DNA from: Pseudomonadota bacterium
GTDB lineage: Bacteria > Pseudomonadota > Gammaproteobacteria > Burkholderiales > Thiobacteraceae
Assembly (NCBI GenBank): GCA_021812385.1
Contig: JAKANO010000006.1
Span: 1 to 64,000, forward strand
Length of the DNA stretch: 64,000 bases
Direction: 5' to 3'
Below are positions 56,499-64,000 of the stretch, piece after piece; position 1 is the first letter of the stretch, and every line of letters begins with the position of its first letter. A program made the translations under genes and the position numbers. The notes beneath the pieces are model-generated. The model worked only from the letters and a program-made list of their open reading frames with translations, made no database searches and was not told the DNA's origin.

Positions 56499-56699
56499 TT
56501 ACATCGCATCCGACTTCAAGGTTTCCAGAAAAGTCGCCAGTAAGGCTTCGCATGACTGGGCACGACTGCTAAAACTTTGTGCTGCGGCACCAGAACGCGC
56601 CGATTCAAACATTGTGTTCATGGCCGCAAGGCGCGCAAAAAATGCCCGCTCTTCATGAGACATGGCGTGGAATGTCGAGACTTGATGCGATGATTTCAT
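56499..56699 (-). CDS. Small protein of unknown function upstream of che
   Basis: The 66-residue ORF begins MKSSHQVSTFHAMSHEERAF and is predicted mostly helical, rich in Ala, Ser and Glu. It has no signal peptide or membrane segment. No Shine-Dalgarno is clear. I do not recognise it. Support that it is a gene comes from its surroundings: a sigma-28-like promoter match 37 bp upstream (56736-56762) and a clean terminator 50 bp downstream, making a complete transcription unit. It may be a motility-associated regulator or, alternatively, the transcript may act as RNA. Confidence 0.5.
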   Translation of the reverse strand: MKSSHQVSTFHAMSHEERAFFARLAAMNTMFESARSGAAAQSFSSRAQSCEALLATFLETLKSDAM

Positions 56700-56735
56700 T
56701 CTATTGGCGCTCGGGAAGCTTTAATTTATAGCTTA

Positions 56736-56762
56736 TATACGGCTAATATTTTTGGAAGTTTA
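56736..56762 (-). promoter_or_regulatory. Weak sigma-28-type promoter for the 66-codon gene
   Basis: On the minus strand TAAACTTC (56762-56755), 11 bp, then GCCGTATA (56743-56736). Spacing and the TAAA and GCCG cores match the FliA consensus, but the -10 has three mismatches. Between 56763 and the next gene at 57027 I see only AT-rich sequence with no clear element. Confidence 0.35.
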
Positions 56763-57026
56763 GGGGTAAGCGCAAAAATAGTGACCGAGCACGCATGAAT
56801 TTTAATAAGTAAATGAATTTATTAATATTTATGTCGATTTTAGGGGGGCGAATGGCGCGCTGCTCTGTGGCTTTCTGGGTTTTTAAAACATGCAATTGAA
56901 GACCGCAAAATAAGTCATGCGTTTAAGCGCGGAAATATTTGGCGCTTGAAACTGCCTTCTATACCATGACAACTGGAACAGCTGGCCTACGCATGACAAT
57001 AAAAATTCTTAGGGGAGCACACGCAC

Positions 57027-58541
57027 ATGAATATTAAAACCGAGCCGCGCCTATCCGCACCATGGAAACCCCATCCGCATTTGTTCCAGATTCACACTTG
57101 GGCGTGGTTGGATGCGCTATCGAAGTCAGCGGGACGCAAGCTGCAATTACGCGATGTTCCTGATAGCGAATGGGATCAGATCCAAGCACTCGGTTTCGAT
57201 TTCGTCTATCTCATGGGGATTTGGCAGCGCAGCCCTGCTGGAAGGCATATTTTTCGCACCGATGCGGCCGCATTCCGCGTATTCGATCAGGCCCTTCCCG
57301 GCTGGACGATTCATTCGGTCATCGGCTCGCCGTTTTCGATCCAGGACTATGTACCCGATACGCGCATTGGCGACTGGGAACAATTAGATGCGGTGCGGGA
57401 AAAACTCCACGCGCGCGGCATGCGCCTGATCTTGGATTTTGTGCCCAATCACACTGGACCGGATCATGTCTGGATCGATAGCCATCCGGAGTATTTCCTG
57501 CAGGGAACGGAAGCGGACTTTCAGCAAGCGCCATCCACGTTTCACTTGATCGACAACCAGGATGCCGAACCGCGTTTTATTGCGCGCGGACGTGATCCCT
57601 ACTTTGCGCCTTGGGCCGACACCGCGCAATTGGATTACGCCAACCCCGCAACACGCAGCGCCTTGATTGAGACCTTGCGGAGCATTTCCAAACACTGCGA
57701 TGGTTTGCGCTGCGACATGGCGATGCTGGTGCTCAACGATATTTTCACAAAAACCTGGACGCACTTGCTGCATGGCCGCTCAGTCCCGCCCGGCGAATTT
57801 TGGCCCGATGCCATCGCCGCCCTGCCGCCTGATTTTCTATGGATGGCGGAAGTGTATTGGGATATGGAATGGCAGTTGCAGCAACTCGGTTTTAACTACA
57901 CCTATGACAAGCGCCTGTATGACCGCCTCGAACACGCCGTACCGCAAGAGATTCGCGCGCACCTGTGCGCAGACAGCGCCTACCAAAGCCGCATGGCGCG
58001 ATTTCTGGAGAATCATGACGAGCCACGCAGCGCAAAAACCTTTGGCCGCGCGCGCCTGCCGGGGCTGATTGCAATGCTCTCGACCCTACCCGGCCTGCGT
58101 TTTTTTCACCAAGGCCAGTTTGAAGGCAAGACCGTGCACCTCCCCATGCCCTTGAACGCCGCTACGGACGAGCCGCCGGATCTGGAATTGCTGCGGATTT
58201 ATCAAAAGTCGCTGCACATTGCCATGCAACCCGCGTTTCATTTGGGCGAATGGCGACTGCTCGATGTTGCCCCCGACACGGATGCCAGCCATGAGCAACT
58301 CATCGCCTATCGCTGGCGTTTTGAAGATGCATACAAACTCGTGGTGATCAACCTGGCTGGCGACGTTGCGCAGGGTCGAATTCGGATTGCCGAGGAAATT
58401 GCCCCCGCAGCACAATACCGTTTGCTCGACCTATTGAGCGATGCGGTATATTGGCGTGAACGTGGCGACCTTATAAGTAATGGCTTATATGTGCGTTTAA
58501 GTGCTTACGGCGCGCATATTTTTTCAGTTTCCCCGAACTGA
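57027..58541 (+). CDS. GH13 alpha-amylase family glycoside hydrolase
   Basis: The 504-residue protein lacks a signal peptide and is probably cytoplasmic. The four GH13 regions are visible: DFVPNHTG (I), GLRCDMAML with the nucleophile Asp (II), WMAEVYWD with the acid Glu (III) and FLENHDEPR (IV). The C-terminal beta domain follows. Its substrate is probably an alpha-glucan or a glucosyl donor such as maltose or trehalose, but subfamily is unclear. It has no glycogen or trehalose genes around it. GGGGAG lies about nine bases before ATG 57027. Confidence 0.9.
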   Translation: MNIKTEPRLSAPWKPHPHLFQIHTWAWLDALSKSAGRKLQLRDVPDSEWDQIQALGFDFVYLMGIWQRSPAGRHIFRTDAAAFRVFDQALPGWTIHSVIGSPFSIQDYVPDTRIGDWEQLDAVREKLHARGMRLILDFVPNHTGPDHVWIDSHPEYFLQGTEADFQQAPSTFHLIDNQDAEPRFIARGRDPYFAPWADTAQLDYANPATRSALIETLRSISKHCDGLRCDMAMLVLNDIFTKTWTHLLHGRSVPPGEFWPDAIAALPPDFLWMAEVYWDMEWQLQQLGFNYTYDKRLYDRLEHAVPQEIRAHLCADSAYQSRMARFLENHDEPRSAKTFGRARLPGLIAMLSTLPGLRFFHQGQFEGKTVHLPMPLNAATDEPPDLELLRIYQKSLHIAMQPAFHLGEWRLLDVAPDTDASHEQLIAYRWRFEDAYKLVVINLAGDVAQGRIRIAEEIAPAAQYRLLDLLSDAVYWRERGDLISNGLYVRLSAYGAHIFSVSPN

Positions 58542-58601
58542 TTTTATAGCGGCATTGACCTCTAATGAGGGCTTGCCTGGTGTTATACTTTTGCCTCTTT
58601 A

Positions 58602-59450
58602 ATGCTGGTTAATGGCTTTATTTTGCAAATCAAGATTCGACAATTCTTCCTGCGCCATGCCCCCGCATTGCCCGTACTAGCACTCATCATCGTGCTGGGT
58701 GCACAGTTGGCGCACTGGAGCTGGGAGTTTTTCTTGCCGAACCGCGAAGCGTCCACGCTAAACGCAGTGCAAACCGATGCTGAGGCCGCAGCGCGCACGA
58801 TTATCGCCGAACATTTGTTTGGCAGTTCGGCCCAGGGTGGGGGGGCTGGGGGCCCGGTCAGCAACGACAGCGCTTCGTTGAATATTCACCTTACCGGCGT
58901 GTTCGCTGCAAATAGGCGTAGCGACAGTTATGCCATCATTAATACCGGCACTAAAACCGATCAGACGGTACGCGTCGGCGATGAAATCCAGCCCGGAGTG
59001 AAGCTAAAAGCGGTTCATCCGCAATACATTATCGTCAATCATGATGGCGTACCCAAGCGGATTAAACTCGAGCAAAAGGGTCAGGAACTATCGTTGGTCC
59101 AGACCGGAGCAGCAGGTCTTGGCATAAGGTCCCTGGGTTATAATGCCTACAGTATTTCACGCAACAATCTGACAGCCGCTTTGCAGAATGGGGGCGAGAA
59201 TATTCGGCTAGGGCAATTAACCTCAGCTTCCGGCGGCGGCATGCTCGTGACAGATGCATCCAACGGTAGCCTGGCTGAAAAACTCGGCCTGCAAGCAGGC
59301 GACTTGTTGCGCAATATCAATGGCCAACCGGTATCGTCCATGGCCGACCTATCAAGTATTTACCAACGCTTTAAACAGGTATCGCAAGTGCAACTGGACA
59401 TTACACGATCCGGCAAGCTGATACAGTTACGCTATACCGTACAGCAATAA
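58602..59450 (+). CDS. gspC: Type II secretion protein GspC
   Basis: The 282-residue inner-membrane protein connects the inner platform with the secretin. One transmembrane helix (about 20-42) is followed by the HR domain (SASLNIHLTGVFAANRRSDSYAII, VRVGDEIQPGVKL) and a C-terminal PDZ domain (GLQAGDLLRNINGQPVSSMADL). It is first of gspC-D-E-F. A TATACT at 58584-58589 is close to the start, but no matching -35 is seen. Confidence 0.9.
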   Translation: MLVNGFILQIKIRQFFLRHAPALPVLALIIVLGAQLAHWSWEFFLPNREASTLNAVQTDAEAAARTIIAEHLFGSSAQGGGAGGPVSNDSASLNIHLTGVFAANRRSDSYAIINTGTKTDQTVRVGDEIQPGVKLKAVHPQYIIVNHDGVPKRIKLEQKGQELSLVQTGAAGLGIRSLGYNAYSISRNNLTAALQNGGENIRLGQLTSASGGGMLVTDASNGSLAEKLGLQAGDLLRNINGQPVSSMADLSSIYQRFKQVSQVQLDITRSGKLIQLRYTVQQ

Positions 59451-59467
59451 TAATTGGGGACACAGGG

Positions 59468-61885
59468 ATGAGAAAAACACAGGACTTGCCACTGCCATCG
59501 TGGAAGCTATCTTGCTTCGGCACTATTGGCTCTTTGCTTTTGCTGTCGCTTGCAGCGCCATCCATGGCATCGCCTACGGATGTCGCAACAAAAGCATTTT
59601 CGGAAATTGCCGAAGTGCTGAGTTCCGTGAATTTACGCACCGGCGCCGGGAAAAGTGCGCGCGCCATGGCGGTGCTTCCCAAAGGGGAACAGGTGCAGGT
59701 CTTGAACCAAGCCAATGGCTGGACACAGATTCGCCGCACGGGGCCTCACCAATCCCAAGAAGGCTGGGTCAGTACACCGCATTTGCGCCTTGCATCCGCA
59801 ACACAGCAGCCTGCGGCCACGCCGCAACCGCAAGCACCGGTGGAGCTGTTGGCTGCACCACAAACCAAAAAAAATGCGCAAGACAAAGAAAACATCACGC
59901 TTAATTTTGTGAATGCCGACATTCAATCGGTGATCAAAACGGTTGGCATGATTACCGGCAAAAATTTCATTCTCGATCCGCGCATCACCGGCAACTTCAA
60001 CATCGTTTCCGAAAATCCGATATCGCGCGACCTGGTCTATCCCATTCTGCTCTCCGCCTTGCGCTTGCACGGTTATGCCGCAGTGGAAGAAAAAGGCTTC
60101 ACCAAGATCGTGCCCGAGGCCGATGCCAAGTTGAACTTCAGCATGACCGAAACCGTAGGGACAAAGGGTGCAGGCGACAAGATCGCCAGTATTTCCGGCG
60201 ATAAAATCATCACGCAGGTATACCCGTTGCAGCATGAGTCTGCCGCGCAATTGTTGCCGGTATTGCGGCCTTTGATTACGCCGAATAATGTCATTGCCGT
60301 CTATCCCAACAGCAATACCTTGGTCATCACCGACTACGCAGAGAACGTGAAGCGCATTAACAAGATCATTTCTTCGATTGATGTTCCGAGCCAATCCGAG
60401 ATGCATGTAATGAAGTTGCAATACGCTTCCGCCATCGATACTTCGCAAATGCTGATGCATTTATTGCCGGAAGCCACCCCCATTGCCGGCTCAACCCCGA
60501 AACTATCCATCGCGGTGGATACGCATAGCAATAGCCTGATCGTGCGCGCGGACAATCCTTCTTACTTAACGCGCATTCGCGCCATGTTAAAAGACTTGGA
60601 TACGCCTGCGGCAGCTGGGGGCGACATACACGTGGTTTATTTGCGCAACGCTGATGCGACTAAAATGGCAGAGACCCTGCGGGGATTATTGGCGGCAGAT
60701 GCAGCTAAAAATTCGCCCATGCCCGCGCCTGCGCTTGCCAATGCCGCCGCAACACCAGCCTCCCTAATCGCCACCGTATCCAGTTCAGCAAGCCCGGCGG
60801 CGCCGACCAGTACCATACAGGCCTACGCTTCCACCAATTCGCTGGTGATCGTGGCGCCGGATAACGTATATAACTCGTTGCGCACCGTCATCGACCAACT
60901 CGATGCGCGCCGCGCCCAAGTCTATATTGAAGCGCTCGTGGTCGAAGTGACCGGCAATACCTCGGGTGAGTTCGGCATCCAATGGCAGGATTTAACCGGC
61001 GCCAATGCGAACGAGGCGCAAGTGGTTGGCGGCACCAATTTCCGTACCACCAAAGGTTCGAATATCATCGATGCCGCCACCAACATCAGTGGCATCGGTG
61101 CGGGACTCAATATTGGCGTCGTGCGCGGGCAGCTCACCCTGCCGGGTGTTAACGGAAAAATTCTCAATCTTGGCTTCCTGGCGCGCGCGTTGGAATCGAA
61201 TGGCAATGCCAATATTCTTTCCACGCCGAGCTTACTCACCTTGGACAACGAAGACGCCAAAATCGTCGTGGGGCAGAACGTACCCTTTATTACCGGCAGT
61301 TTTGCCCAGGCGGCCGGCGTTTCCGGAGCGGCGGTCAATCCCTTTCAAACGATCGAGCGTAAGGATGTGGGCCTGACCCTGCGTGTGCGACCACAAGTGG
61401 CTGAAGGCGGGAGCATCAAGCTCGGAATTTACCAAGAAGTTTCCAGCGTGGATCAAACCTCTCTGACGAGTTCATCCGGCGTAACGACCAATAAACGCTC
61501 GCTGGAATCCACGGTATTGGTGGATGACGGCCAGATCGTGGTGCTGGGTGGCTTGGTGCAGGACAATGTCCAAGCCGTGCAAGATAAAGTGCCGCTATTG
61601 GGCGACATTCCAGTGCTCGGCAATTTATTCCGCTATGAGTCGCGCACGCGCACCAAAACCAACCTCATGGTTTTCCTGCGGCCTGTCGTTTTGCGCGATG
61701 CGCAAGCATCCGCCAGCCTGACCGGCGACCGTTACGAATACATTCGGAATGAACAGGCCCAAACGCAATCCGGTTCCCACCTGTTATTGCCGGATTTGAA
61801 TGCGCCAAAACTACCCCCGCTTCAGCTTGATCTAAGAAATAAACCCGGAACGACACCGAAAGCACAACCAAGCACCGCGCCTTGA
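59468..61885 (+). CDS. gspD: Type II secretion secretin GspD with an extra N-terminal SH3-like domain
   Basis: The 805-residue outer-membrane secretin, longer than the usual 650-700, has a signal peptide (about 1-35). Residues 47-108 form a bacterial SH3-type domain (SVNLRTGAGKSARAMAVLPKG, then NGWTQIRR and EGWVSTPHL), followed by a Pro/Gln-rich linker. The classical N0 domain (ENITLNFVNADIQSVIK, 141 on), N1-N3 domains and the secretin core (VPFITGSF, VGLTLRVRPQV, KVPLLGDIPVLGNLFR) follow. SH3b domains often bind cell-wall peptides, so the extension could anchor the secretin to peptidoglycan; that is inference. Confidence 0.95.
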   Translation: MRKTQDLPLPSWKLSCFGTIGSLLLLSLAAPSMASPTDVATKAFSEIAEVLSSVNLRTGAGKSARAMAVLPKGEQVQVLNQANGWTQIRRTGPHQSQEGWVSTPHLRLASATQQPAATPQPQAPVELLAAPQTKKNAQDKENITLNFVNADIQSVIKTVGMITGKNFILDPRITGNFNIVSENPISRDLVYPILLSALRLHGYAAVEEKGFTKIVPEADAKLNFSMTETVGTKGAGDKIASISGDKIITQVYPLQHESAAQLLPVLRPLITPNNVIAVYPNSNTLVITDYAENVKRINKIISSIDVPSQSEMHVMKLQYASAIDTSQMLMHLLPEATPIAGSTPKLSIAVDTHSNSLIVRADNPSYLTRIRAMLKDLDTPAAAGGDIHVVYLRNADATKMAETLRGLLAADAAKNSPMPAPALANAAATPASLIATVSSSASPAAPTSTIQAYASTNSLVIVAPDNVYNSLRTVIDQLDARRAQVYIEALVVEVTGNTSGEFGIQWQDLTGANANEAQVVGGTNFRTTKGSNIIDAATNISGIGAGLNIGVVRGQLTLPGVNGKILNLGFLARALESNGNANILSTPSLLTLDNEDAKIVVGQNVPFITGSFAQAAGVSGAAVNPFQTIERKDVGLTLRVRPQVAEGGSIKLGIYQEVSSVDQTSLTSSSGVTTNKRSLESTVLVDDGQIVVLGGLVQDNVQAVQDKVPLLGDIPVLGNLFRYESRTRTKTNLMVFLRPVVLRDAQASASLTGDRYEYIRNEQAQTQSGSHLLLPDLNAPKLPPLQLDLRNKPGTTPKAQPSTAP

Positions 61886-61891
61886 CCGGTC

Positions 61892-63430
61892 ATGATGAAA
61901 TCGCAGCCACGTTCCGATCTTGATCCTAGCGCAAGCACAGCGCCAATCGCTCCAATCGCTGAAGATGCGTTGCGCATTCCCTATCATTTCGCCAAGTCTA
62001 AAGGCATCATTGCCGCAGGCATGGTGGGAGACAAATTGGAAGTTTGGGCACGTCCTGGCATACAAGCCACGACCTTGGCGGAAGTGCGGCGCATGCTGGG
62101 TGTGCCGCTCCTGCCGAGCATGCTCAGCGCGGAGCAGTTCGAGCAACGGTTAACGCAGATTTACACCCGCCAGGGAAATACCGCCGAACGTTTGATGGAT
62201 GACCTGGGGCAGGATGTCGACTTACAGCAGCTCGCGCAAGCAATGCCCGAGGTGACCGACCTGCTGGAATCCGAGGACGACGCCCCGATCATTCGCCTGA
62301 TCAATGCCCTGCTCACGCAAGCCTTGCGCGACGGCGCATCCGATGTGCACTTTCAAATTTTTGAACATCGCTCGCTGGTGCGCTTCCGCGTCGATGGCGT
62401 GTTGCGCGACATTCTCGAACCACAGCGCAACCTGCATGCCGCGATCGTGTCGCGCATTAAAGTAATGGCGCAGCTGGACATCGCCGAAAAACGCTTGCCG
62501 CAAGACGGCCGCATCACCCTGAAGATCGCCGGACGACCGGTGGATGTGCGGGTTTCAACCCTGCCGACCGGACATGGCGAGCGCGTCGTGCTGCGCTTAC
62601 TGGATAAGCAAACTGGGCGGCTGGACTTAGACCGGCTCGGCATGAGCAGTGCGGCCCTGACGCGGCTTGATGCCTTGATCCGGCAACCGCATGGCATCGT
62701 ATTGGTGACCGGCCCAACCGGCTCCGGCAAAACCACGACGCTCTACGCCGCTTTGTCGCGCTTGCCCACCGACATGCTCAACATGATGACCGTGGAAGAC
62801 CCGATTGAATTCGATTTGGACGGCATCGGCCAAACCCAAGTCAATGCGCGCATCGATATGACGTTCGCGCGCGCGCTGCGAGCGATTCTGCGCCAGGATC
62901 CGGACGTGGTCATGATCGGTGAAATCCGCGATTTGGAAACGGCGCAGATCGCCGTGCAAGCGAGTTTGACCGGCCATCTGGTATTGGCCACGCTGCATAC
63001 GAACGACGCAACGGGTGCGGTCACGCGCTTGGTGGATATGGGCGTCGAACCCTTCCTGCTCTCCTCCAGTCTGTTGGGCGTGTTGGCCCAGCGTTTATTG
63101 CGCAAATTATGCCCGAGCTGTCGCCGCCCCTATACGCCGGATGCGGCGGAGTCCGCCGCATTTAACGGCAAGCCCGTCCCCGCGCAACTGTATGCGGCAG
63201 TGGGCTGCGCCGAATGCAATTGGACCGGCTACAGTGGACGCACCGGCATTTACGAGTTGCTTGAAGTCGATGCGGACATGCAGCGCATGATTCATGATTG
63301 CGCACCGGAGCAGCAGTTACGCCAGCACGTCGCGGCCAAAGGCATGATCAATCTGCGCGAGGATGGCATGCGGTGGGTGGCGGCAGGAGAAACCACGCTT
63401 GAGGAAGTGCTGCGCGTGACGCGGGAATAG
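61892..63430 (+). CDS. gspE: Type II secretion ATPase GspE
   Basis: The 512-residue cytoplasmic motor has Walker A GPTGSGKTTTLYA, Asp box (TVEDPIEFDLDG), Walker B-like region (RAILRQDPDVVMIGEIRDLETA) and His box (LVLATLHTNDA). The C-terminal metal-binding motif is CPSC followed by CAEC (C-x-x-C pairs). A short N-terminal domain binds GspL. It starts 6 bp after gspD. Confidence 0.96.
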   Translation: MMKSQPRSDLDPSASTAPIAPIAEDALRIPYHFAKSKGIIAAGMVGDKLEVWARPGIQATTLAEVRRMLGVPLLPSMLSAEQFEQRLTQIYTRQGNTAERLMDDLGQDVDLQQLAQAMPEVTDLLESEDDAPIIRLINALLTQALRDGASDVHFQIFEHRSLVRFRVDGVLRDILEPQRNLHAAIVSRIKVMAQLDIAEKRLPQDGRITLKIAGRPVDVRVSTLPTGHGERVVLRLLDKQTGRLDLDRLGMSSAALTRLDALIRQPHGIVLVTGPTGSGKTTTLYAALSRLPTDMLNMMTVEDPIEFDLDGIGQTQVNARIDMTFARALRAILRQDPDVVMIGEIRDLETAQIAVQASLTGHLVLATLHTNDATGAVTRLVDMGVEPFLLSSSLLGVLAQRLLRKLCPSCRRPYTPDAAESAAFNGKPVPAQLYAAVGCAECNWTGYSGRTGIYELLEVDADMQRMIHDCAPEQQLRQHVAAKGMINLREDGMRWVAAGETTLEEVLRVTRE

Positions 63431-63444
63431 CGCGCACAATCGAA

Positions 63445-64000
63445 ATGGCTGGATTCAAATACCAAGCAATCGCCCACGATGGGCGCATCCATAAGGGCGT
63501 TCTGGAAGTCGACAACGCGCGCCAAGCGCGATTGCAATTACGCGAACAAGGCTTGATTCCACTCGAAGTCGATGCGCTCGCACAGGACTTGGCCAAGTCG
63601 CGGCCGGATGCGCGACCTTGGCGCAGCGGCCTATCAAGCGCCGAATTGAATCTAATCACACGCCAGCTCGCCACGCTTTTTGATGCGGGCCTGACGGTAG
63701 AGCAGGCCTTTACGGCCTTGATTGAGCAAGCCGACAGCCCGCGTCAACAACACATTCTAGCGGGTGTTCGCGCAGAGGTATTGGCGGGGAAATCATTGGC
63801 TCGCGCAATGGATCAATTTCCCGCCGTGTTTCCAGAGCTCTACCGCGCCTTAGTGAATGCCGGCGAACAGTCGGGACAGTTAAGCCGCGTTTTATTACGC
63901 TTAGCGGATTACCTCGAAACCAGGCAACTGTTGCACCAAAAAATCTTGCTCGCGCTGATTTACCCAGCTGTCGTCAGCGTAACCGCCTTGTGCATTGTGA
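63445..64000 (+). CDS. gspF: Type II secretion inner-membrane protein GspF (cut by window end)
   Basis: The ORF begins ATG 63445 (MAGFKYQAIAHDGRIHKGVLE) and stays open to the window edge, giving about 185 residues. The N-terminal cytoplasmic domain includes ITRQLATLFDAGLTVEQAF and VNAGEQSGQLSRVLLRLADYLE, the T2SF domain signature, and the first transmembrane helix begins near the end. It is the platform protein that works with GspE. The rest, including gspG onward, lies outside. Confidence 0.95.
   Translation, partial: MAGFKYQAIAHDGRIHKGVLEVDNARQARLQLREQGLIPLEVDALAQDLAKSRPDARPWRSGLSSAELNLITRQLATLFDAGLTVEQAFTALIEQADSPRQQHILAGVRAEVLAGKSLARAMDQFPAVFPELYRALVNAGEQSGQLSRVLLRLADYLETRQLLHQKILLALIYPAVVSVTALCIV

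Noticed and set aside
56943-56970. Sigma-54 promoter before the GH13 gene (TTGGCGC...TGCC)
   Set aside because: The GG-to-GC distance is 11 instead of the strict 10.
58555-58589. gspC promoter TTGACC with TATACT
   Set aside because: The spacer is 23 bp; no better -35 lies at 16-18 bp.
59633-60460. A 275-codon minus-strand frame inside gspD
   Set aside because: It lies antisense to conserved secretin domains and lacks family features; the long frame reflects codon bias of gspD.

Overview
The window reads as a chromosomal segment of a motile, piliated betaproteobacterium, most likely in the order Nitrosomonadales. The evidence is gene order: der, then hfq-hflX-hflK-hflC-DUF2065-hisZ-purA; ygfZ/DUF4936; sdhCDAB-sdhE-ygfX; nadB / rpoE-rseABC-lepA-lepB-rnc-era-recO-pdxJ-acpS-nagZ; pabC-mltG-tmk-holB-pilZ-tatD. 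Two very heme-rich cytochromes at the left edge recall the large porin-cytochrome modules described in neutrophilic iron oxidisers of the Gallionellaceae. That placement is inference; no rRNA is present to fix it.

Positions 1-6222 are the accessory part. A leftward operon encodes a membrane protein with histidine pairs typical of b-type heme binding (3818-4711), a periplasmic 24-heme cytochrome (2058-3821) and a second cytochrome with at least 23 heme sites that runs off the window (1-1885). Across an AT-rich divergent region with two perfect palindromes, a membrane-anchored Fe-S/FAD/NAD(P) oxidoreductase is read the other way (4927-6222). Together they look like an electron conduit between a cytoplasmic pyridine nucleotide pool and the periplasm or cell surface. 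No outer-membrane porin is visible, but the cluster continues to the left.

Positions 6332-47500 are mostly housekeeping: GTPases (Der, HflX, Era, LepA), Hfq, the HflKC complex, purine and histidine functions, succinate dehydrogenase with its assembly factor, NAD synthesis, the sigma-E envelope-stress regulon, signal peptidase, RNase III, RecO, PdxJ, AcpS, NagZ, UvrC, PgsA, three tRNAs (Gly, Cys, Leu), p-aminobenzoate synthesis, MltG, Tmk, HolB, PilZ and TatD. Two features break the pattern. A large GGDEF-EAL protein precedes hfq, and a degenerate HD-GYP gene sits between sdhA and sdhB.

Positions 47530-56700 carry a leftward chemotaxis operon cheY-cheA-cheW-mcp-cheR-cheD-cheB. Upstream of it is a tiny 66-codon transcription unit with its own terminator. 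Positions 57027-64000 hold an orphan GH13 glycoside hydrolase and the start of a type II secretion operon (gspC-D-E-F), in which GspD carries an extra N-terminal SH3-like domain.

The most interesting hidden structure is a set of sigma-28 (FliA)-type promoter matches with near-ideal spacing. They lie ahead of the GGDEF-EAL gene (7821-7847), the HD-GYP gene inside the sdh operon (21386-21412), the che operon (56312-56339) and, more weakly, the 66-codon gene (56736-56762). This would put cyclic-di-GMP signalling, chemotaxis and possibly part of succinate dehydrogenase expression under the flagellar regulatory cascade. No flagellar gene is in the window.
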